Positions 47,600 through 56,594 are shown, counted from the stretch's first letter. The stretch: 64,000 nt of DNA from Sporolactobacillus sp. Y61 (GCF_040529185.1 NZ_CP159510.1:2790001-2854000), one strand, 5' to 3'. Notes: generated by a model from the letters alone, not told the origin. Numbers and translations: made by a program.

Positions 47600-47693
47600 A
47601 GAAAACAAACAGCAGAACACAAATGACGAGCGCCCAGAATGGCAGGCAAATCAGCATAGCCCATGCAGCACCCTTAAAAAAGTTCCCGTCCAT
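47598..47693 (-). CDS. 31-residue single-span membrane protein
   Basis: MDGNFFKGAAWAM followed by an 18-residue hydrophobic helix ending LLFVF. ATG 47693 sits behind a GGAGTGG ribosome site, and a terminator-like hairpin follows the stop. Small membrane peptides of this kind are common in Bacillales, but the family is not one I can name. It is a separate unit upstream of ku. Confidence 0.55.
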   Translation of the reverse strand: MDGNFFKGAAWAMLICLPFWALVICVLLFVF

Positions 47694-47838
47694 ATGGAAC
47701 CACTCCGATGCACTTTTACGAAGCAGTCTGTCCAAAAACAATGGCTTTCATACCTGTCATACGAAAGCGGATAAAAAAAGGCCTTTCGACCGCTCCGTAT
47801 ACCCGCTCATACTGATGGACAGGAACATAAAGTATTAT

Positions 47839-47869
47839 GGATCAGACAGATTTTCAGACTGTCTGATCC
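47839..47869 (-). terminator. Hairpin downstream of ysnB
   Basis: GGATCAGACAG and CTGTCTGATCC form a perfect 11-bp stem. A smaller ATGACACC/GGTGTCAT hairpin lies at 47902-47924. T tracts are weak. No gene is seen between 47694 and 47937. Confidence 0.45.
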
Positions 47870-47937
47870 GCCGGCCAGAGCACCTCTCTTCATCACTCCT
47901 TATGACACCTTAACAGGGTGTCATTTGTATGTACCTC

Positions 47938-48458
47938 TTATTTCTCCCATGTATACGTTGCGGAAAATGAATCAACCGGCTGTCCTTTAAGCGTAAAATA
48001 ATTCACTTTAATCTTCTTCTTATCTTCACTGAGGTCGAGAATGACATATGTACCCGTCTTATAATTACGGGGCAGACGCAGACTGCCCGGGTTAATGCCG
48101 ATCATCCCGTTTTCCTTAAAAGAGCCGGCGAAGTGCGTATGCCCGAAACAGAGAATATCTGCTTTGACTTCCAGACCCCGGTAAATGAGCCTTGCCGGAG
48201 AATTCCGGACACCCAGCAAGTGCCCATGGGCAATCAGAAAGGTTAATGAACCCGACTGACGGACGACTTCATCCGGATAGGCCCCGGAAAATCGCAGTTT
48301 CCTTCAACGGCAAGGTAATCCTTCATTTCAGGACTATCCGCGTGTAATTCCGAATCGCCGCAGTGGATGAAAGCTTCAACTTTCCCGGCATACCTGTCCT
48401 TCAGTTCCTCAACCTCACGCTTCAGACCATGCGTGTCACTGACAATCAGCCATTTCAT
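47938..48458 (-). CDS. ysnB: YfcE/YsnB-type metallophosphoesterase, broken by one frameshift
   Basis: Calcineurin-like phosphodiesterase. The first frame starts [16 protein letters not shown] (ATG 48458) with HCGDSEL and EGNCDF. It leaves frame just after CDF. One extra T in GATTTTCC (near 48290) restores CDFSGAYPDEVVRQ and continues into FLIAHGHLLGV, CFGHTHFAGSF and INPGSLRLPR in the second frame. The joined protein is about 173 residues, normal for the family, with all metal motifs. It follows rdgB with a four-base overlap, as ysnA-ysnB in B. subtilis. Confidence 0.88.
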
Positions 48459-49060
48459 TGACCGGCCCCCATCCATTCTGTCCATTTCGCTTTGAGCTCC
48501 TGCAAAGCCTTTGCCCGGTGGCTGATCCTGTTTTTTACATCCTCACCCATTTCTGCGAAGGTCATCTGTTCTTCCGGAACGAAAAAGACCGGATCATAAC
48601 CGAAACCATCGGCACCTCTTCTTTTATCTGTAATCACGCCGGAACAGTGTCCCTCAGCGAAGTGTGTCTTTCTGCCAGGCAGGCTGAGCGCAAGAACGCA
48701 GGTAAAGTGAGCCGTCCGCTTCTCAACCGGGACACCTTTTAAATGATTAAGCAGTTTATCGATATTATGTTCGCTGTTTTTATCAGGCCCGGCATACCGT
48801 GCGGAGAAGATCCCCGGTTCACCACCCAGAGCGTCAACACACAGCCCTGAATCGTCGGCAAGCGCCGGCAGATTCATTTTTTGGGAAAGGGTTTCTGCCT
48901 TCAGAGCAGCGTTGTCACGAAAAGTTTTGCCTGTTTCAGGCACGTCAATGGTTACATTCAGATCTTTCAATGAAAACACATCCACATCAAAATCCGCCAG
49001 TATTTTTTTTATTTCTTTAATCTTCCCCTGATTATTTGATGCAATCAGAATACGTGTCAC
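48455..49060 (-). CDS. rdgB: XTP/dITP pyrophosphatase (RdgB/HAM1, YsnA)
   Basis: House-cleaning enzyme that removes inosine and xanthosine triphosphates. 201 residues. The N-terminal [15 protein letters not shown], the active-site [25 protein letters not shown] and the late [10 protein letters not shown] and ISHRAKAL motifs are intact. It overlaps rph upstream and ysnB downstream by four bases each. Confidence 0.96.
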   Translation of the reverse strand: MTRILIASNNQGKIKEIKKILADFDVDVFSLKDLNVTIDVPETGKTFRDNAALKAETLSQKMNLPALADDSGLCVDALGGEPGIFSARYAGPDKNSEHNIDKLLNHLKGVPVEKRTAHFTCVLALSLPGRKTHFAEGHCSGVITDKRRGADGFGYDPVFFVPEEQMTFAEMGEDVKNRISHRAKALQELKAKWTEWMGAGQ

Positions 49061-49808
49061 CGCGATCTTCCCACCTTTTGCTCTGTCAAAATGTCACCAA
49101 TGATGGCTTTCTCTTTCTGAATCAGTTCATGGATGCCCTTCCCGGCCAGCCGGATCAGTTTTCGAAGCTCATCTTCACTGAATGTGGCCTCTTCTCCAGT
49201 GCCCTGTATTTCCACAAATTCACCTTTACCGTTCATCACAATATTCATATCAACATTCGTTGTTGCGTCCTCTTTATAACACAGATCAAGAATCGGTCCA
49301 TACTGTGGATGGATCCCGACAGACGTCGCTGCCAGATAAGTTCTGACCGGCAGCTGACTGATCATATTCCGTTCCAACGCTTTTCTGAAAGCCAGTACCA
49401 TGGCGACAAATGCCCCGGTGATTGAGGCTGTTCGTGTACCCCCGTCTGCCTGAATTACGTCACAGTCAATCCATATCGTGCGTTCCCCTATTTTTCCCAG
49501 ATCAACAACAGAACGTAATGCCCGGCCAATCAGGCGCTGAATTTCCATGGTCCGTCCGGCCTGCTTTCCGCGCGAGGACTCGCGAATGGTTCGCTCAGGT
49601 GTCGCCCGGGAAGCATGGCATATTCTGCTGTAATCCATCCCTTCTTCTGCCCGCGCAGAAACGGAGGCACTCTGTCCTCAATGCTTGCGTTACAGATGAC
49701 CTTTGTCCGCCCGACAGTCATCAGTACAGAACCTTCAGGATGGATAATAAAATCAGGCTGTATCAGAATGTGTCTGAGCTCGTCACTTGCTCTTCCATCT
49801 GGTCTCAT
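49057..49808 (-). CDS. rph: Ribonuclease PH, broken by one frameshift
   Basis: Phosphate-dependent 3' exonuclease that trims tRNA ends. The first frame starts [12 protein letters not shown] (ATG 49808) and runs through [21 protein letters not shown]. One extra C in CTTCCCGGG (near 49610) restores [18 protein letters not shown] and joins the second frame, which holds [14 protein letters not shown] and [21 protein letters not shown]. The joined length is about 250 residues, normal for RNase PH. It lies between gerM and rdgB as in B. subtilis. Every catalytic motif is otherwise intact. Confidence 0.92.
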
Positions 49809-49944
49809 TTCAGTCAGTTCCTTTGAATTACAGAATTCAGGATCTGTCAATGGATAAAATACAACAGTATCCTGTACGATCACTACACGAATAGAGGAGC
49901 GGCAGGCCGCTCCTTTTTACTATACCATAATACGCAAGAAATCA

Positions 49945-50961
49945 TTATAGGCCTGAAGCACTCACCATGGATTCTGAAACCGGACCCGTCAGTGTTTTAC
50001 CGGACTCCAGCATCACTTTATCCGAATCTCCCGCTTTTATCTCGACTTTATTGATTCCTTTCTGACTGGTCAGTGTCCTGACAAGACAGCGGAGCGCCCG
50101 TTCACTGATTGTCTTTGCCGCTTTATCCTCATAGACGGCATCGTTAAAGTGCAGAGATACTACGCCATCTTTTATCATGGGTTTATCAATCAGACGTGTG
50201 TCGGGATTGAAAGTTGAGATGAACGGACTGTCCGCAGGTTCATCGACCAGTGCAGAAACCAGGTCGGATACTCTGTCATTTCCCGTGATCGCTCGTACGG
50301 TAACCGGAACTTCATAGGTTTTGTTTTTATACGTCGTGAGATAAAAAACAGTCAATGATCCACTGGCCGCAACATCTGAAACATCGCCGAATGTGGTATT
50401 AATCCCGTCCTGGCGTGTCAGGCCTCTGCCGATCGACCGTCTGGTATCCGGCCATTCGTCCAGGACTTTACCGTCCACACTGATGGAAACACTTTTTACA
50501 GTATTAAATTCCGTCAGTGTCCAGACCACTGACTGGACGGCACGCTCCTGGTCCTCAGGCCGTGTCTCAAGAAACTCCCTGGAAAAATCGACCGTCAGAT
50601 TACCACGCTTATCCATATCCACATTGACGACCTCCGTTTCGGCAGGAAGAACGGTCTGGAAGCCATTAGGCAGGAGTTCCGTCACCGGCCCCCCTTTGAC
50701 GAGATAATTCAGAACCTGACTTTCAGGTGCGCCGGATTCAGGCAAACCTGTAACTTGCGGTATAAGCAGGCCGTTCGCATCGGAAAGATAGAGTGTCCGC
50801 TGAATGTATGTTGCGTTTTTTGATGCCTCCTTCAATGCCTGCCTGTCTTTAACATATTTTATCGTGTCAGGCTCGCTGTCCTTATCTCCGCACGCAGACA
50901 ACAGCGTAAAAGATAACAACACTATAACCGAAGCCAGTACAAAAAATGACCGACGAATCAT
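49945..50961 (-). CDS. gerM: Germination/sporulation lipoprotein GerM
   Basis: 338 residues from ATG 50961 (GGGGGGTC ribosome site). A lipoprotein signal with lipobox LLSAC is followed by two GerMN domains, one around GLLIPQVTGLPES to VDFSREFLE and a second around SLTVFYLTTYKNK to VSLHFNDAVYED. In B. subtilis GerM is a lipoprotein needed for efficient engulfment and for germination, acting at the spore envelope. It precedes rph as usual; racE and ysmB, normally upstream, are not present. Confidence 0.93.
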   Translation of the reverse strand: MIRRSFFVLASVIVLLSFTLLSACGDKDSEPDTIKYVKDRQALKEASKNATYIQRTLYLSDANGLLIPQVTGLPESGAPESQVLNYLVKGGPVTELLPNGFQTVLPAETEVVNVDMDKRGNLTVDFSREFLETRPEDQERAVQSVVWTLTEFNTVKSVSISVDGKVLDEWPDTRRSIGRGLTRQDGINTTFGDVSDVAASGSLTVFYLTTYKNKTYEVPVTVRAITGNDRVSDLVSALVDEPADSPFISTFNPDTRLIDKPMIKDGVVSLHFNDAVYEDKAAKTISERALRCLVRTLTSQKGINKVEIKAGDSDKVMLESGKTLTGPVSESMVSASGL

Positions 50962-51223
50962 CGTTTGACCCCCCTGATCCCCGTAGGTTGTACTACCATG
51001 TATACGGGGCTGTCCACCAAAAAGACCAACGACTTTTACAAGGTCATGATTTCGATCACATTCGTGAGAGATGAAATTTATTTTCACGGGTGATCATGGT
51101 ATACTTGTACAACAGAAGTAAAATAAAGAAAAATTTGCCAGCTGACAAATTTGGATGATTTCTGAAAATATGGACCACCTGTCCGGGTGATACCCGGCAA
51201 GTTAAGATTCGGAGGTTTTTACA

Positions 51224-51631
51224 ATCAGACTTGAACCGATTCGTTATATAAAAGTCCCCCTGATGACGCAAATCCATGCTCATGATTCCTCTTCGTTATC
51301 GCCATCCGGTCATTTTTATTCCTGCCCGGTCGGAAAGGGCGAGCAGGTTTATCCGGGTACATTCGCTCTGGACACTTGCGGTGCCAATATTATCGACTAT
51401 ATTGGACAGTCACACTTTCCTGTATGGATTATAGAACCCCGTCGTATGTTCATCGATAACGACCGAATTGTCGCCCTGATGCAGGATGGCCGGCTTTTTA
51501 CCGGAAAGTCGAAACTGCTGACCAGTGACAATCTGATTATCAGAAACAACAAAAATATTAACTGCGAGGTGATCGATTTTCACAAGGTCTGCTTTATGGG
51601 TCGCCTGATTAAAGGGATTTACCTTCTGTAA
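51224..51631 (+). CDS. Unrecognised protein, about 135 residues, with unclear start
   Basis: The frame is open from a stop at 51203 to 51631. A strong GGAGG ribosome site (51211) is followed at normal distance by ATC AGA CTT GAA CCG, giving xRLEPIRYIKVPLMTQIHAH. There is no ATG, GTG or TTG there; the first standard start is ATG 51263, which lacks a ribosome site. Either ATC is used, or a base is wrong. The protein is mixed in character with four cysteines (CPVGKGEQ, DTCGAN, NCEVID, VCFMG) and no membrane helix. It converges on gerE and shares its two-way terminator. Confidence 0.5.
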   Translation: MRLEPIRYIKVPLMTQIHAHDSSSLSPSGHFYSCPVGKGEQVYPGTFALDTCGANIIDYIGQSHFPVWIIEPRRMFIDNDRIVALMQDGRLFTGKSKLLTSDNLIIRNNKNINCEVIDFHKVCFMGRLIKGIYLL

Positions 51632-51736
51632 TGGGTTCAGGGATATCCGGCGCTCTTTTTCTGAGCCGAAAGATGCTCCTGCATTTCTGATCCTGTCGAT
51701 CATCCGTCCTTCGCAAAGAATCAGGCTGAAATAAAT

Positions 51737-51778
51737 AAACAGGAGGATGGGTCTGTCGGGACTCATCCTCCTGTTTTT
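51737..51778. terminator. Two-way terminator between the 51.2 kb gene and gerE
   Basis: AAACAGGAGGATG and CATCCTCCTGTTT form a 13-bp stem, with T tracts on both strands. Confidence 0.9.
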
Positions 51779-51815
51779 CGAATAACACAGCCGGCTCAAC
51801 CAGAGCCGGCCAGTG

Positions 51816-52043
51816 CTATAGCTTTAGTTCTCCGAGCCTGAGCAGTTCGACAACCGCCTGGGAGCGTCCTTTCACACCCAGCTTCTGCATGGTGTTTGAT
51901 ATATGGTTTCGAACTGTTTTTTCACTGATAAAGAGTTCTTTGGCAATGTCCCTCGTTGTTTTATCTTGAACGAGCAGTTCAAAAACTTCTCTTTCCCTCT
52001 TTGTCAGTAAAGGTTTCGGACGGTAATAATCTTCCTTCAACAA
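51816..52043 (-). CDS. gerE: Spore coat transcription regulator GerE
   Basis: LuxR-type DNA-binding protein of 75 residues that adjusts late mother-cell (sigma K) transcription, including coat genes. Nearly the whole protein is the helix-turn-helix domain (LLTKREREVFELLVQDKTT, then FISEKTVRNHISN). It matches B. subtilis GerE along its length. The start is one of two adjacent TTG codons after GGAGGGGG. It lies next to sdhB as in B. subtilis, with ysmA missing. Confidence 0.96.
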   Translation of the reverse strand: MLKEDYYRPKPLLTKREREVFELLVQDKTTRDIAKELFISEKTVRNHISNTMQKLGVKGRSQAVVELLRLGELKL

Positions 52044-52096
52044 TTCCCCCTCCTTGCTCAGCAGGAGAGCGGGCGGGGAAGGCTTTTAGTCATCTT

Positions 52097-52124
52097 TATT
52101 TTATGAAAGGTGTAAATGATTGGT
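52097..52124 (-). promoter_or_regulatory. Candidate sigma-K promoter of gerE
   Basis: ACC (52122-52124) and CATAAAATA (52097-52105), 16 bases apart, fit the sigma-K pattern AC and CATANNNTA. It lies 54 bases before the gerE start, and gerE is a known sigma-K gene. Confidence 0.5.
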
Positions 52125-52139
52125 GAGACCCTTTTATGC

Positions 52140-52910
52140 TTATACTTTGTCGCTGCCGAAGAAATCCCGGAAGGACTGACCGACTGTCGCACGGTTCAGG
52201 GCTGCGATTGATGTGGTCAGAGGAATCCCTTTCGGGCAAACCTGAACACAGTTCTGCGAGTTGCCGCAGCCTTCAATACCGCCTTTACCCATAATGGCAT
52301 GCAGCCGTTCTGCCCGATTGAGCGCTCCAGTCGGGTGGGCGTTGAACAGACGTACCTGAGACAGTGGGGCAGGTCCCATAAAATCAGATTTACTGTTGAC
52401 ATTCGGGCAGGCTTCCAGGCAGACCCCGCAGGTCATACATTTTGACAGTTCATAAGCCCACTCACGTTTACTTTCGGCCATTCGGGGACCGGGTCCCAGA
52501 TCATATGTGCCGTCAATCGGAATCCATGCTTTGACTTTTTTCAGTGCGTCAAACATCCTGCTACGGTCGACAATCAGATCACGGACGATCGGAAAGGTCT
52601 TCATCGGTTCCAGATGCACCGGTTTTTCCAGTTTATCGATAAGTGCGGTGCAGGCCTGGCGCGGACGTCCGTTAATGACCATCGAACAGGCACCGCACAC
52701 TTCCTCCAGACAGCTCATCTCCCATTGCGGCGCAGTGGTCTTCTCTCCGCTGGCATTGACCGGATTTTTTCTAATCGCCATCAGTGCTGAAATCACGTTC
52801 ATATTCGGGCGATAGGGGACATTAAACGTTTCCTGATAAGGGGTTGAACCCGGCCCGTCCTGTCGTGTGATAATCAGCTGAAAAGATTTCGGATGATTAG
52901 ATTCACTCAT
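52140..52910 (-). CDS. sdhB: Succinate dehydrogenase iron-sulfur subunit
   Basis: 256 residues from ATG 52910. It carries the three clusters of SdhB: [2Fe-2S] in SCLEEVCGACSMVINGRPRQAC, [4Fe-4S] in CMTCGVCLEACPN and [3Fe-4S] in CGNSQNCVQVCPKG. It passes electrons from SdhA to the cytochrome b of SdhC. Last gene of the sdhCAB operon, starting inside the end of sdhA. Confidence 0.97.
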   Translation of the reverse strand: MSESNHPKSFQLIITRQDGPGSTPYQETFNVPYRPNMNVISALMAIRKNPVNASGEKTTAPQWEMSCLEEVCGACSMVINGRPRQACTALIDKLEKPVHLEPMKTFPIVRDLIVDRSRMFDALKKVKAWIPIDGTYDLGPGPRMAESKREWAYELSKCMTCGVCLEACPNVNSKSDFMGPAPLSQVRLFNAHPTGALNRAERLHAIMGKGGIEGCGNSQNCVQVCPKGIPLTTSIAALNRATVGQSFRDFFGSDKV

Positions 52911-52926
52911 GGTTTCTTCCCCCCTG

Positions 52927-54678
52927 TTAATGTGCATGAGTATAATCTCTTTTACGCGGTTTAATCAAAGAAATGTCAACGTCTTCATATTCAAAGTCCG
53001 GTCCGTTTTTCTCCGGATTGAACTTCGCTTTCGTTGTTTTCAGCCAGTTTTTATCATCACGCTCAGGGAATTCCGGTTTATAATGGGCACCCCGGCTTTC
53101 ATTACGATTATAAGCACCCAGTGTAATGACTCTGGCGAGCTGAAGCATATCCCACAGCTGACGTGTGAAGGATACAGCCCCATTACTCCATTTGGACGTA
53201 TCATTAATGTTTATGTTCTTGAACCGCTCCATTAATTCCTGAATATGTTCATCCGTCTCCAGCAATGTTTTATTTTCGCGAACGACGGTGACGTATTTGG
53301 TCATCCATTCACCAAGTTCCTGGTGCAGAGCGTAAGCATTTTCCGTCCCGTCAAGTGAGATAATTTCCTTGTATTTTTCTTTTTCCTGCATCAGCGCGTC
53401 GTCGAAGATATAAGACGGTACATCGTCGCCACTCTTTTCCAGTCCTGAAATGTAGGAAACCGCATTCGGACCGGCCACCATGCCGCCATATAGCGCGGAG
53501 AGAAGTGAATTGGCACCGAGACGGTTGGCACCATGATACTGGTAATCACATTCACCACAGGCAAACAGACCCTTAATATTGGTCATCTGGTTAAAATCAA
53601 CCCACAGTCCACCCATTGAGTAATGAACGGCCGGGAAAACTTTCATCGGTACTTTATGTGGATCCTCGCCGACAAATTTTTCATAAATATCAATGATGCC
53701 GCCCAGTTTCACATCAAGTTCATGTGGATCCTTAAACGAAAGGTCCAGATAGACCATATTTTCTCCGTTGATACCAAGGTGCTTATTGATACAAACGTCA
53801 AAGATGGCGCGTGTTGCGACGTCACGTGGCACAAGGTTACCATACGCCGGATACATCTCCTCAAGGAAGTACCACGGTTTGCCATCTTTATATGTCCAAA
53901 GCCGGCCGCCTTCGCCACGGGCGGATTCACTCATCAGTCTGAGTTTGTCCTGACCGGGAATCGCTGTCGGATGGATCTGAATGAATTCCCCGTTAGCGAA
54001 GAAGGCTCCCTGCTGATAAAGGGTGGAGGCAGCTGAACCTGTGTTGATCATCGAGTTTGTTGATTTCCCATAAACCATTCCCAGGCCACCGCTTGCCATG
54101 ATCACCGCATCAGCACGGAACACCGAAATCTCCATCGATCTCATGTTCATGACCACAACGCCCCGGCAGACATGATCTTCATCGATAACCGCCCTCAGGA
54201 ACTCATAGTATTCGTGTTTGTGGACAAGGCCTTTCACTTCCTGGCGTCGGGTCTGTTCATCCAGCGCGTAAAGCAGTTGCTGTCCTGTTGTTGCTCCGGC
54301 ATACGCCGTGCGATGAAAGGTCGTTCCACCGAACCGGCGGAAATCCAGCAATCCCTCATGCGTACGATTAAACATGACACCCATACGGTCAAGCAAGTGA
54401 ATGATGCCCGGTGCCGCTTCACACATTGCCTTTACAGGGGGCTGATTTGCCAGAAAGTCTCCGCCATAAATCGTATCGTCAAAGTGATGCCATGGTGAAT
54501 CTCCTTCACCTTTTGTATTGACAGCCCCGTTGATCCCGCCCTGTGCACAAACCGAATGGGAACGTTTCACCGGGACAACTGAGAACAAATCAACTTCCAC
54601 ACCGGCTTCGGCCGCTTTAACCGCCGACATCAGTCCGGCGAGGCCGCCGCCGACTATGATTAATTTTCCTTTACTCAA
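52927..54678 (-). CDS. sdhA: Succinate dehydrogenase flavoprotein subunit
   Basis: 583 residues. The FAD fold is IIVGGGLAGLMSAVKAAEAG, and the FAD-linking histidine is in KRSHSVCAQGGINGAV. The active-site region FIQIHPTAIPG and SESARGEGGRLW, and the C-terminal HYSMGGLWVDF and CGECDYQYHGANRLGANSLLSALYGG, are intact. It oxidises succinate to fumarate in the TCA cycle. It lies 36 bases after sdhC. Confidence 0.97.
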   Translation of the reverse strand: MSKGKLIIVGGGLAGLMSAVKAAEAGVEVDLFSVVPVKRSHSVCAQGGINGAVNTKGEGDSPWHHFDDTIYGGDFLANQPPVKAMCEAAPGIIHLLDRMGVMFNRTHEGLLDFRRFGGTTFHRTAYAGATTGQQLLYALDEQTRRQEVKGLVHKHEYYEFLRAVIDEDHVCRGVVVMNMRSMEISVFRADAVIMASGGLGMVYGKSTNSMINTGSAASTLYQQGAFFANGEFIQIHPTAIPGQDKLRLMSESARGEGGRLWTYKDGKPWYFLEEMYPAYGNLVPRDVATRAIFDVCINKHLGINGENMVYLDLSFKDPHELDVKLGGIIDIYEKFVGEDPHKVPMKVFPAVHYSMGGLWVDFNQMTNIKGLFACGECDYQYHGANRLGANSLLSALYGGMVAGPNAVSYISGLEKSGDDVPSYIFDDALMQEKEKYKEIISLDGTENAYALHQELGEWMTKYVTVVRENKTLLETDEHIQELMERFKNININDTSKWSNGAVSFTRQLWDMLQLARVITLGAYNRNESRGAHYKPEFPERDDKNWLKTTKAKFNPEKNGPDFEYEDVDISLIKPRKRDYTHAH

Positions 54679-54714
54679 GTGGGCTCACTCCTTTTCATTT
54701 GGTAGTCAGATAGT

Positions 54715-55326
54715 TTAGATGAATGCGAACAGTGCGCGGACGCCCACGTAACCCAGCAGGACAAAAATAACAAGCGCTGCATAGGTACCGAATCTCTGAG
54801 ATTTGGGAGAAACAAGTATTCCCCAATGGACACAGAACGACCAAAGTCCATTTGAGAAATGGAACACAGCACTCAAAATGCCGATAATATAAAACACGAT
54901 AATACCTGTATTACCCAGAACATTTGCCATTAAGTCAAAATTAAGCGGCGTGCCTAAAGCCATGGCGACCCGCGTCTCCCAGACATGCCATGCGATAAAG
55001 ATGACCAGAAATAAACCCGATAATCTTTGCAGCAGGAACATCCAGTTTCTTAAAAACCCGAAGTTTCTGACATTGCTTTTTGCGGTAAAAGCAATATAGA
55101 TGCCGTAAATAGCATGGAACAGAATCGGCAGATAAATCAGCACGATCTCCATAAACAGCAGGTACGGCAAACTCTCCATAAACGCCGCGGCATTGTTGAA
55201 CGCACCAGGCCCCTTTGTTGCCTGATAATTGACAGTCAGATGCACAACCAGAAATAACCCGACAGGAACCACGCCAAGCAGAGAATGCCAACGGTGTCTG
55301 GCATACTCATGATCAGCCAAAGCCAT
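54715..55326 (-). CDS. sdhC: Succinate dehydrogenase cytochrome b558 subunit
   Basis: 203 residues with five membrane helices, anchor of the complex. Histidines in RWHSLLGVVPVG, FLVVHLTVN, LFHAIYGIY, IAWHVWETR and AVFHFSNGLW are placed as the heme ligands of the Bacillus two-heme type, which reduces menaquinone. The ribosome site is GGGGGAGAGG. First gene of the operon, divergent from yslB. Confidence 0.95.
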   Translation of the reverse strand: MALADHEYARHRWHSLLGVVPVGLFLVVHLTVNYQATKGPGAFNNAAAFMESLPYLLFMEIVLIYLPILFHAIYGIYIAFTAKSNVRNFGFLRNWMFLLQRLSGLFLVIFIAWHVWETRVAMALGTPLNFDLMANVLGNTGIIVFYIIGILSAVFHFSNGLWSFCVHWGILVSPKSQRFGTYAALVIFVLLGYVGVRALFAFI

Positions 55327-55351
55327 GTTTCCTCTCCCCCTCCAAGTGAAT

Positions 55352-55366
55352 TGTTACCGCTTTAAA
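55352..55366 (-). promoter_or_regulatory. Candidate cre site in the sdhC leader
   Basis: The minus strand reads TTTAAAGCGGTAACA, one mismatch from the CcpA consensus, 26 bases before the sdhC start. Confidence 0.5.
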
Positions 55367-55381
55367 TTTTATTTAACCCGA

Positions 55382-55418
55382 ATTGTAGTAAGACTAGCTG
55401 ATCAAAAAATACTACAAT
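55382..55418 (-). repeat. Inverted repeat in the sdhC leader
   Basis: ATTGTAGTA and TACTACAAT, nine paired bases with a 19-base loop, lie just after the start of the sdhC transcript. It could stabilise the mRNA or be a regulator site. Confidence 0.5.
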
Positions 55419-55431
55419 CTGTCACAGATTT

Positions 55432-55460
55432 ATTGTAAACCTCGAATTTTGCACAGTCAA
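55432..55460 (-). promoter_or_regulatory. Sigma-A promoter of sdhCAB
   Basis: TTGACT (55455-55460) and TACAAT (55432-55437) are exactly 17 bases apart on the minus strand, each one base from consensus. Confidence 0.75.
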
Positions 55461-55466
55461 TCCATA

Positions 55467-55481
55467 ATGTAAGCGTTATCT
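55467..55481 (+). promoter_or_regulatory. Candidate cre site between sdhC and yslB
   Basis: ATGTAAGCGTTATCT has one mismatch to WTGNAARCGNWWWCA. It abuts the sdhC -35 on one side and a yslB -10 (TATAAT, 55481-55486) on the other. Confidence 0.55.
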
Positions 55482-55542
55482 ATAATATTCTCATAGTGAA
55501 CAGAAGTAAAAAAAGTTATAATACTATTGGAGGGATGGAAAG

Positions 55543-56019
55543 ATGACGAGACGTGAAACCTGTCCGCAGCCGGAGCAGTTCGGCGATGCCACTGTTCCGG
55601 CTTTCGGTTACGAATTAATCAGAAATCAGCTAATTCCCGAATTGCTCGGTAAAGAATCCGCATCAATTCTCTACTGGTCGGGGCGCAAACTGGCGCGCCT
55701 TTATCCAGCCGGGAGTGAGGAGAAAATCCCATTGTTCTTCGAGCAGGCTGGATGGGGAACGCTGAAGCTAGTGGATAAAAGCAGAAAAAAAATGGATTTT
55801 GAATGCCGTTCCTCACTTATCGATTATCAAATCAAGGAAGATCAGGATTCGGCTCTGTTTTCCCTTGAAGCCGGATTCATTGCAGAACAGATCCAGCAAA
55901 TATACGGTTTTATTGCAGAAGCTGTTACAGAAATTAAAACGGGAAAAAATAAAAAAGTTATCTTCCATATTAAGTGGGATGCGTCAGACCCTGTACCTGC
56001 CAATCAGTCATCAAAATAA
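55543..56019 (+). CDS. yslB: DUF2507 protein YslB
   Basis: 158 residues of the YslB family, near VPAFGYELIRNQLIPELLG, ILYWSGRKLARLYP and FEQAGWGTLKLV. A mostly alpha-beta domain of unknown function found next to sdhC and lysC in Bacillales. The ribosome site is GGAGGGATGG. Converges on lysC through a shared terminator. Confidence 0.92.
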   Translation: MTRRETCPQPEQFGDATVPAFGYELIRNQLIPELLGKESASILYWSGRKLARLYPAGSEEKIPLFFEQAGWGTLKLVDKSRKKMDFECRSSLIDYQIKEDQDSALFSLEAGFIAEQIQQIYGFIAEAVTEIKTGKNKKVIFHIKWDASDPVPANQSSK

Positions 56020-56031
56020 CGCCCGGGTAAT

Positions 56032-56072
56032 GAAAAAGGTTTCGGAGGAGACGTCCTGCCGAAACCTTTTTC
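56032..56072. terminator. Two-way terminator between yslB and lysC
   Basis: AAAAAGGTTTCGG and CCGAAACCTTTTT form a 13-bp stem around a 13-base loop, with T runs on both strands. Confidence 0.93.
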
Positions 56073-56084
56073 AATACGGATTGA

Positions 56085-56594
56085 TTAATTCCCCGGCCGG
56101 AAGCTGTTCGATTCCTCTTCCGCAAGATGGAACGTCTCGTGCAGCGTGTCCAGTGCTGCAGGCAGCTTTTCTTCATCAATAATTGTTGAAACCTTGATTT
56201 CAGACGTACTGATCATTTTTACCTTTATTTTTTCCTTTGCCAGGGTATGAAACATCTCCGCGGCAACCCCGGGATTCGATGCCATGCCAGAGCCGACGAT
56301 GGACACTTTAGCAAGACCCGATTCGAAAATCAGCCGGTTAAATTCAAGGTCCTTCTCGTGAGTCCGCAGAACGTCCAGTGTCTCATCCAGCAAATCCCTG
56401 TCTACTGTAAAGGAAAGGTTTGTTTGTGCCTCATCAAGTACATTCTGAACAATAACATCAATACTGATCTGTTTTGACGCAATGACATCGAAAACCCGTG
56501 AAACAGCACTCACAGAATTTGACAGACCAAGAAGTGTAACCTTACTGACATTTTTCTCAAAGGCCAGACCTCTGACCAATTTGGTTTTCTCCAT
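56085..56594 (-). CDS. lysC: Internal lysC product (beta subunit)
   Basis: In-frame start at ATG 56594, eight bases or so after AAAGGAGGAAG, gives MEKTKLVRGLAFEKNVSKV and both ACT domains. B. subtilis aspartokinase II is an alpha2-beta2 enzyme made this way; the site here suggests the same. The product shares the frame and stop of lysC. Confidence 0.75.
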   Translation of the reverse strand: MEKTKLVRGLAFEKNVSKVTLLGLSNSVSAVSRVFDVIASKQISIDVIVQNVLDEAQTNLSFTVDRDLLDETLDVLRTHEKDLEFNRLIFESGLAKVSIVGSGMASNPGVAAEMFHTLAKEKIKVKMISTSEIKVSTIIDEEKLPAALDTLHETFHLAEEESNSFRPGN

